Shown here piece by piece: positions 57,806-64,000 of a stretch of 64,000 nt of DNA (the first letter of the stretch is position 1; the number at the start of each line of letters is the position of its first letter). The stretch is from Muricea muricata (lineage: Eukaryota; Cnidaria; Anthozoa; Malacalcyonacea; Plexauridae). Below the pieces are notes generated by a model. It did no database searches. It was not told the DNA's origin and saw only the letters and a program-made list of their open reading frames with translations. A program made the position numbers and the translations under genes. Location: NCBI GenBank assembly GCA_963855995.1, contig OY979716.1, positions 49,547,379 to 49,611,378 on the forward strand, read 5' to 3'.

Positions 57806-59696
57806 TTAAAAATGTGATTTGTGTGATTCAACAAGTGCTTGTACTGAAGGTGGAGGGATTGTAGAAATATTAGGTGCAATATGTCTTGGATCTTCTGGAA
57901 GCATAACAATTTTTTGGCTGACACCTCCTTCAGTGCTTGCTCTTTTTTCAAATATCTTGACCAGCAGGTTCGGTATGTACAAGTACTCTTTCTGTTGCAG
58001 TACTTTTACAGCACACCACTGCTTAGTTCGTTTGCCGAACTTGCATTCCATCCTATACAATTTGTGTTTATTATTTGTTAGACAACATTAATCAATTAAA
58101 ATCAACAGTTTGCACATAAATTTAGTCAAACGGTTGAAATTGCCAAAAACATTTTTTGAACTTTGCCACATTGAAAAGTTTTTTAAAAACACAAGGGAAA
58201 ATAAACAACAGGGAGAACTTGTAAACCAAAGCATTTCCTATGTGTGGAAAGATGTATCTTGAAATAATTTTACATGCCTAGTACAGCACAGGGCATTTGA
58301 TACAACTTTGGAACTGAACAACAAACTACCGTGCTACTTTTACTAATTTCACAAATTTCAATGCTACGCATTCAAAATACTAGATGAGGTGATAAACTGA
58401 GAGAAATTCTGCTAAAAAAGATTGCAAAATGATCTATAAAGTGATCTTACCTTGGACGAACATCTGCTGTGGTTGCTCCCTCTCTTGCTCTGTGGTGGTT
58501 GAAATCTAGTACTGCCAGTTGATTCCGAACTCGATATCCAACAAACCTAGAAAAAAATTTGAGAACAATAATCTATTGAAACATTCTACTAGTCTGTGTT
58601 AAATTATTTACAATATCGAATTAATAACAACAGAGCAATACAATATAGTACATACGTGTAAGATTGCCGTTTAGGAGCATACATGAGGATATGGTTGTGG
58701 AAACTCTCAAGAAATCCGGTATGTCTAGATAGACAAATGAGCATGATAAGTGAAAGTTTTATATAAATAACATCAACATTTGGTGTATATCATATAGTAC
58801 TATACTGACATGTGCCTCTATACATAGCTGAAAGATTTCATCTAGGTTACATGAAGTGGGTGTAGTATCTAAAGGTATTTAGAAACCGCTTATCCAATAC
58901 AATTTTTGCCAAAGCTTTGTGTGGTGGTGAATCTTTCTTTAACCATGGTTTATCCCTTTCTTCACTCTGTAATGGATCATGGTCACATTTTGCACCATTG
59001 CTGCCCTCCTCTATCATCCAGTCATGTTCATTGGCGACATGATGCAAGATTCCAATCCATTTGTCCTACAATAATCAGTATAATATAGACAATCCTAGTA
59101 AGCACAAAATTGTTAAGAAATAAAAAATATTGAAACTTCACTCTTACTTTCATGTTCTTGACATCTTCATGACAGTTTTTCGAGCAATACCAAAAATGGT
59201 TCCGAACAGCTGTTGCCCATAATGCCAAGTCCTGGTCGCTTTTGGTTTTTGAAGCCTAATAATGAATAAAATTTCAGATTGTAGTTTAACAACAATGCAA
59301 AATCTTGATGTAATAAACCACAGAAGAGTTCCATTATTTACACAGCTGGAATGCCATACTTGTTGCCAGCTGTCCATTTTAACGGCTTGTAACTTGTCAA
59401 CCCGTGGCAATAGTCTGTTTAAATCACAATTACTGCAACCTGTCAAATTTAAAACAACTTGCAGCAAGCCTGTTGATAACAAGTTTGGACAATCAACTTG
59501 CCTCCGTCTGCTAACAAATTGCAACAGATTTGTCATCAACAAGCTGTTGCAAGCTATCTGAATGCATTGTGATATCAGCTTTTTGAAACAAGTTGTTGCA
59601 AGATGTTCCTTACCACATTCATCTTCTTTGCTAACGACTTTCCACCATGCCACACATAATTTTGATGCCTCACTTTTTTATACTTGTCTGCAGATT
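57806..59696 (-). CDS. 3' end of a multi-exon gene, 'LESFHN' repeat family, apparently intact
   Basis: Six exons (59696-59614, 59255-59148, 59065-58851, 58724-58656, 58546-58451, 58052-57806) have consensus borders and fully agreeing phases (0, 0, 2, 2, 2), no stops, and end at TAA. Motifs in order: VRHQNYVWHGGKSLAKKM, DLALWATAVRNHFWYC, WIGILHHVANEHDW, SPPHKALAKIVLDKRFL, HTGFLESFHNHILMYAPKRQ, YRVRNQLAVLDFNHHRAR and MLPEDPRHIAPNISTIPPPS. The family recurs in cnidarian and fish gene sets and is thought to be transposon-derived, but I know no demonstrated function. The His/Asn/Asp pattern (FHNH, LDFNHH) suggests an RNase H-like or metal site (inference). The 5' part is not identified: a 12-base micro-exon-like unit flanked by AG and GTAAGT lies at about 59753-59764. 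Confidence 0.65.
59345..59610. repeat. CAACTTG-rich interspersed repeat, copy 2
   Basis: Same dense CAACTTG/CAAGTTG vocabulary and TTTACACAGC edge as copy 1 at 5900-6240. It sits in the first intron of the gene model above. Confidence 0.6.
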
Positions 59697-60229
59697 CTAT
59701 AAAAAAATTAGTACTTAATGACAGCAATGCACAGATATTAATCCCGACTTACCTCATATGGGCCCTAAATTTACAATTATGTATTAGCTTTTTGTTGACA
59801 ATATCACAAATGTAACAATGACCCTTTGCAAAATGTAGATTTTGTGTTCAAAAACAATCATAAGGTTAACATTTTAGGACATCAAAATTAGCAAGAATAT
59901 TAGCAAAATCTATGTTGACAATTGAAGTCAAGCTAGTGTATGATGTTGATTTTGCGGTCCAACAAATCTTGAATGATAGTGCTCAACACAAACAGGTGTG
60001 GAGCTGGAATATTTGTATATTTTGAAAAATAAAAAGTTAAAATTCTGTTACTCGAGTTTTACGCTGTACGCGATCATCAGACTAAAGCTAGCTAATAAAA
60101 ACAGGGTCCTTTAACGTTTTGGTTTGATTAGCATACAACCGATTAGTAGGCTATTAACATCTACATTACCATATGTACAATAATACCCATTAGGCCTATT
60201 TGTACAAAAATTTGTTTGCATGCCTACAT

Positions 60230-60702
60230 TTTGATACCAACTCCGACCTTTTGTTCAACAGGAACCATTTGTTTGCATTTAGAATTGACAATTTCTCCAT
60301 CATGCAAAGGTTACATGCTCTGCTTCCGCTTGTGTATGGTGTTGCTACAAACATTGGAAGAACATTCTTAGAATTGGTAAACAAGCATTTCCCCGCAGGT
60401 CATCGATTTAACGTGTTATTTAACAAGAACAACATGAAAGTCAGCCATGGATGCATGGATAAAATGTCCCAAGTCATCAAACATCACAACAACAAGATTT
60501 TATATAGTAACTACCCCAGAAACGAAGAAGCTTGCCCCTGCAGAAACTAAAATGAATGCCCGTTGATGGGAGCATGTGGTAAAAAGAGCCTTGTCTATCA
60601 GGCTACTATCACATCAAACAACAATACTATAAAGAAGAATTACGTCGGTATGACGGAAGGCTCGTTCAAAACTAGATTCAACAACCACATATTATCGTTT
60701 AA
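60230..60702 (+). pseudogene. Penelope-like element C-terminus with GIY-YIG endonuclease
   Basis: The frame reads FLELVNKHFPAGHRFNVLFN, KNNMKVSHGCMDKMSQVIKH, then NEEACPCRN, a TAA (60548), NECPLMG (Cys linker), SLVYQATITSNNN and NYVGMTEGSFKTRFNNHILS. The Cys-rich CPCRN-NECPL linker followed by VY-YVGxTEGxFKxRxxxH is the linker plus GIY-YIG nuclease of Penelope-like retroelements. The reverse transcriptase is absent. The endonuclease is cut at about 60702 by a foreign repeat. Confidence 0.8.
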
Positions 60703-60950
60703 GGGGACAATTTATTTTTATAAAATAAATTGAGTTTAATAAGGAGCAACATCCATATTATATCCTCTAAAGATTAAGTAGATAAATATGTCTGGCAACA
60801 CAAGTAATTTCCATCAACACCTGTCTCAAGTTTACGTACCGCCTGGCTCCGGCTTTAACACATCTTCCTAAACAGACATTCCTCACTTATTAGTAATATT
60901 TACCACAAAGCATGCCCAAAACCAAAGCTAAGTCATTCTGGTTTCAAACT
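60703..60950 (+). repeat. Solo Ngaro-type A repeat, diverged
   Basis: It begins GGGGACAATTTATTTTTATA and later reads AAATTGAGTTTAATAAGGAG, CAACATCC and ends in AAGTCATTCTGGTTT, which is the inverse-oriented match of the Ngaro A repeats at 21143 and 25373, though quite diverged. No gag or RT follows. It lies exactly where the Penelope frame breaks. Confidence 0.7.
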
Positions 60951-60989
60951 CCGTGGCGACATCACAAACAACACAAATATGCGAGTTTT

Positions 60990-61143
60990 GAGAGAAATGT
61001 AAAAAAAAAAGAAAAGAAAAGGTTCCTCAGAAAGTCGCTGTCAGAAAAAGATCGGCTAAGGTACATCTTTCTGCTGGCGTAGAAGCTTGTACAGTCAACG
61101 TTTGGAAGAATCTTGATGGGCTACAGATTTTTCCCTGTGCCAG
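60990..61143 (+). CDS. Candidate exon, basic protein
   Basis: The frame reads KKKRKEKVPQKVAVRKRSAK, then VHLSAGVEACTVNVWKNLDG and LQIFPCAR, ending at a good donor (CCAG-GTGAGT). The family is unknown. It could be the start of a gene fused to the Ngaro remnant or an unrelated exon. The upstream border is uncertain because of an A-run at 60998. Confidence 0.3.
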
Positions 61144-64000
61144 GTGAGTTCATTTCATGTTATCGCTTAATTTTCACTCGTTGCGCTATCCGTTGAAACC
61201 AGCAAAATCCAGTTAGACTGGCCATAAACCAACTACTACTGCGCTATATATTACTTGCCCAATCTGGCAGTCTATATGTTATCATTTCACTTAATCGCGT
61301 TGCGCTATCTGCTACGATATATTTCATAATATTTTCATTATGTCATGTCAGTGTTACTCTGCCTCTGGCGTTGGCAAATCGAAGCCGCATATTAGTCCAT
61401 GTAAATGTCAAACTATATGCCTCAATAACATAAGCAATTCTCATTATAGACCCTCTATTCAGACGCGATAGATAATTGCAAATATCTTACGTTGTGAGAA
61501 TACCTAATGCGCAAAATATCGAATCGAGGTTCTGCCTTTAATGTCACGTCTCACACGAACTCGACCTAGCTAAATGACACCTACACAATCCTTGAATACG
61601 CACTATACTAGGTTACCTGAAAGGTAGGATCGCTGCGAAAATTTTAAGCATATGTTTGCTTCCTATCATGCATGGTACTTTACAGTCTTTATAGATAGCT
61701 TTCTCAAACGTATAAATATTCCCTGCCACCTGAGCAAGAGCTATGTCAGTATGTGAGTCATGTATAAGTTTGTTGTAATTCGACCTGTCTATAAACATAT
61801 AGGTTCCATGGTAATGTGATCGCAACCACATGTGGGCTGTATTTTGGCCGCAAATACTGTACTTACTGATTTAAAGTTAGATCAAAGTTGTTAATAAGAA
61901 CTACAAAAATTCCACCGCTAATTTGCCTGATTTAAGAAGACCAAATCTTCTACAATCAGTTGATTAAAAGAGTCGATTCAAACGGACGAATTAGCGGCGC
62001 ACAATACCGTTAAAATGTATCTAATAGATTAGCGCGTCTTTATATAGATGGTTTAGGAACTGGTTCATATTATTGATCATGACGGGCTGAGGAGCATCTG
62101 AGACGGATGCTAAATTAAAGTACATGTAAAATATCTGAAAGGACGCAAACAAAAGGGACTGATGAATGTTTTGTATCTCTGGTAGTCACACTAGCGTGGT
62201 AGCAGTAATTCGCTGCAATGTCTGCAATAAATATTTTGAGTCCGGTTGGCATTATCATAATAAGTACAAATATAAACAATTGCGTGACTTCAAACATTAA
62301 TGTTCAATTCCTAACAAATTCTTCTGCATGCATAGCCTTCCTAACAAATGCTGGAACGCCTACAAATAACAATTCTGTGAAGGGTTTCATGCGTTTAAAA
62401 TATTGAGACACTAAACGTTCAGAACAATTGTCGAACTACACATTGTTCACAACTACTGCATACATTAGTAAATCAATTTTATAAGTTTCATGAACACGGA
62501 CCATGACCATAATTCAAATTCATGTGACGCAGCGACCACTACCTAAACACAACGCTTTATATATGTAGCTCGCTGTAATTTACGGCTTGTAACGTTAGTT
62601 TTACGCACACCTCTCACATCCTAATAACGCGCCACTCGCTTCAAACTTGTAACTTGATCACAAAGTAACATTGAAATCAGAACACTACATTGCCATGTAT
62701 AAATAATCAGCTGAAGTTAATGCGTTTTCTAATGCCAAACTTGGCCACAATTTATAGCAAATTTTACCTAGTCCGAGATTACAAATACTAATAAACCTGA
62801 TAACACTTCTAAAAATTTCAACCCTTGCGGGTTCTTCCTTAGGCTTTAGTAGCTACAACATGCATGTCACTCGTATTGAGTTTGCTTCAAATTATCGCTT
62901 TATTTTCGCGCGCAGTGCTAATCGTTTATGAGAAGTAAAATCCACCTATAGGATAACTCTTATCACAATACATTAGTTGCACAGTCTGTACATGTATAAT
63001 GCTAATTTAATCGTGTCACACACGACGCTTCATTCCTATATGATCTAATTCTCAGTATTGTCAGCGTTGCGGAGCCTCATGCTAGCTAATTTGAGCGCTG
63101 CATAATACCAAGCCACTACTGATCAATAAAACAATAATCAATAATTCCGCTTAAGAATCATTATATTAGGTTGGTTTCATACAAGGCACTACCTGGATGC
63201 TCTACCTACGGGAGATCCCTCTGAACTACATCTGAAGGCTACACAATCACATACACAAAACAGACAGCTTTTCTTAGGTTATCATAGCCTAATGTTAATG
63301 TGATTCCTGTACAGGTATTATAGTATTCAAATTCTTAGTGAATGCTTTTGTCTAGCCTTCCTAACAAACATTCTGTTCTGTCCAATAGCATAAAGCAGAT
63401 ACTGAAGTCAAATGCCAAAACACCTCACAGTTACGCGAATGCTTTCACACTTTAAAAAACTTATTGCAACAACAAAACAATACCAACTACATTACACTGT
63501 TCAGAACTCCATACATACAAAAAATTCACGCTATCTTACAAGTTTTACGGACCATATATAGTCATAATTTATTTCAGCGAGTCACACAGCGCTTGCAAAA
63601 CGCAGCTCATTGCTGTTATCTTCGCGCCCAAACCACGGTCTGTATCACGCGTTCCTTATTATATTCTGTTGTAGCTGCCATATGCACGTCATTTACAGCG
63701 TCTAATCCAATCCTACTTTAAATCTAAGCATGATGCATTGTAAAATCTAATTCCATAGGGCGGTTGCTGCTTTTATCCATTTCTTCCTAGTTGTTCCCTC
63801 AAAGAAGACGCATCAACAAGAGACAGATGAAACTCTGTTGGTTCCCACCGCCCAACTTTCTTCCTACGTGTTTTTCCTATGGCTCTGGACAACGAACATT
63901 ATTTGTGCATGACTGTAAACTTTGTACTAAATACGACGTACTGCATTGTGTTCGTGGATGCTAGCAATTTGCATTGTCCAAGCTTATTTTATAATCCAGT
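61144..64000. other. No gene seen
   Basis: About 2.9 kb with no recognisable domain. Weakly similar GTTATCGCTT-AATTTTC-GCGCTAT patches recur near 61160, 61285 and 62890. A short inverted pairing (GGGCGG at 63759 with CCGCCC at 63850) exists. It may be unique intergenic or regulatory DNA. Confidence 0.4.

Noticed and set aside
61144-64000. Search for LTRs or a gene in the right-hand end
   Set aside because: Short similar patches near 61160, 61285 and 62890 are too short and diverged to be LTRs, and no open frame carries a known motif.
1-64000. CRISPR arrays, bacterial operons or prophage
   Set aside because: Repeats present are tandem satellites, microsatellites or transposon ends. Genes contain introns, and nothing prokaryotic was seen.

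Overview
The window is AT-rich nuclear DNA of an animal. GT-AG introns interrupt almost every coding remnant, and no bacterial operon, rRNA or tRNA gene was seen. The mix of elements (Crypton, Ngaro-type tyrosine-recombinase retroelement, Penelope-like element, CR1/L2-type LINEs, several hATs, PIF/Harbinger, Tc1-like, a KDZ transposase and multi-copy families with a P2X7 C-terminal-like domain) fits a marine invertebrate, most likely a cnidarian such as an anthozoan. A sponge is not excluded. It reads as a transposon graveyard with a few possibly intact genes.

1-16 kb: scattered candidate exons (one HMG-box-like), foldback MITEs, a hAT with exact 8-bp target duplications (3875-5318), an almost complete LINE (6466-9740), a three-exon serine-rich gene model (9752-11147), a ~195-bp tandem array (14441-15125) and a Harbinger-type MITE (15700-16090).

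16-30 kb: a decayed ZNF862/KIAA1586-like hAT transposase (minus strand), then the clearest nested structure. A Ngaro-like retroelement (minus strand, 20673-25659) with gag, RT-RNase H and tyrosine-recombinase coding remnants and split direct repeats sits inside the coding exon of a Crypton (plus strand, 20428-27028). The host reading frame closes exactly across the insertion with no target duplication. A LINE fragment and a P-element/THAP-type transposase C-terminus follow.

30-44 kb: one minus-strand KDZ (Kyakuja-Dileera-Zisupton) transposase gene of at least 15 exons over about 12 kb (43029 to 31074). Splice phases mostly agree, but the gene is damaged. A 3.9-kb hAT (35866-39773) lies in one of its introns, and a 169-bp MITE lies in or beside one of its exons.

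44-64 kb: transposase fragments; a head-to-head gene pair sharing a ~107-bp intergenic region (minus: a decayed RING-like, zinc-knuckle, papain-like protein; plus: an open three-exon gene with a Cys-rich cluster, a Gly/Arg linker and a P2X7-C-like domain); a Tc1-like element with unusually long (~380 bp) inverted repeats; an apparently intact six-exon 3' gene end (57806-59696); and a Penelope-like fragment interrupted by a solo Ngaro-type repeat. The last 2.9 kb holds nothing I can recognise.

All family calls rest on reading motifs and exon phases by eye. No database search or alignment was run.
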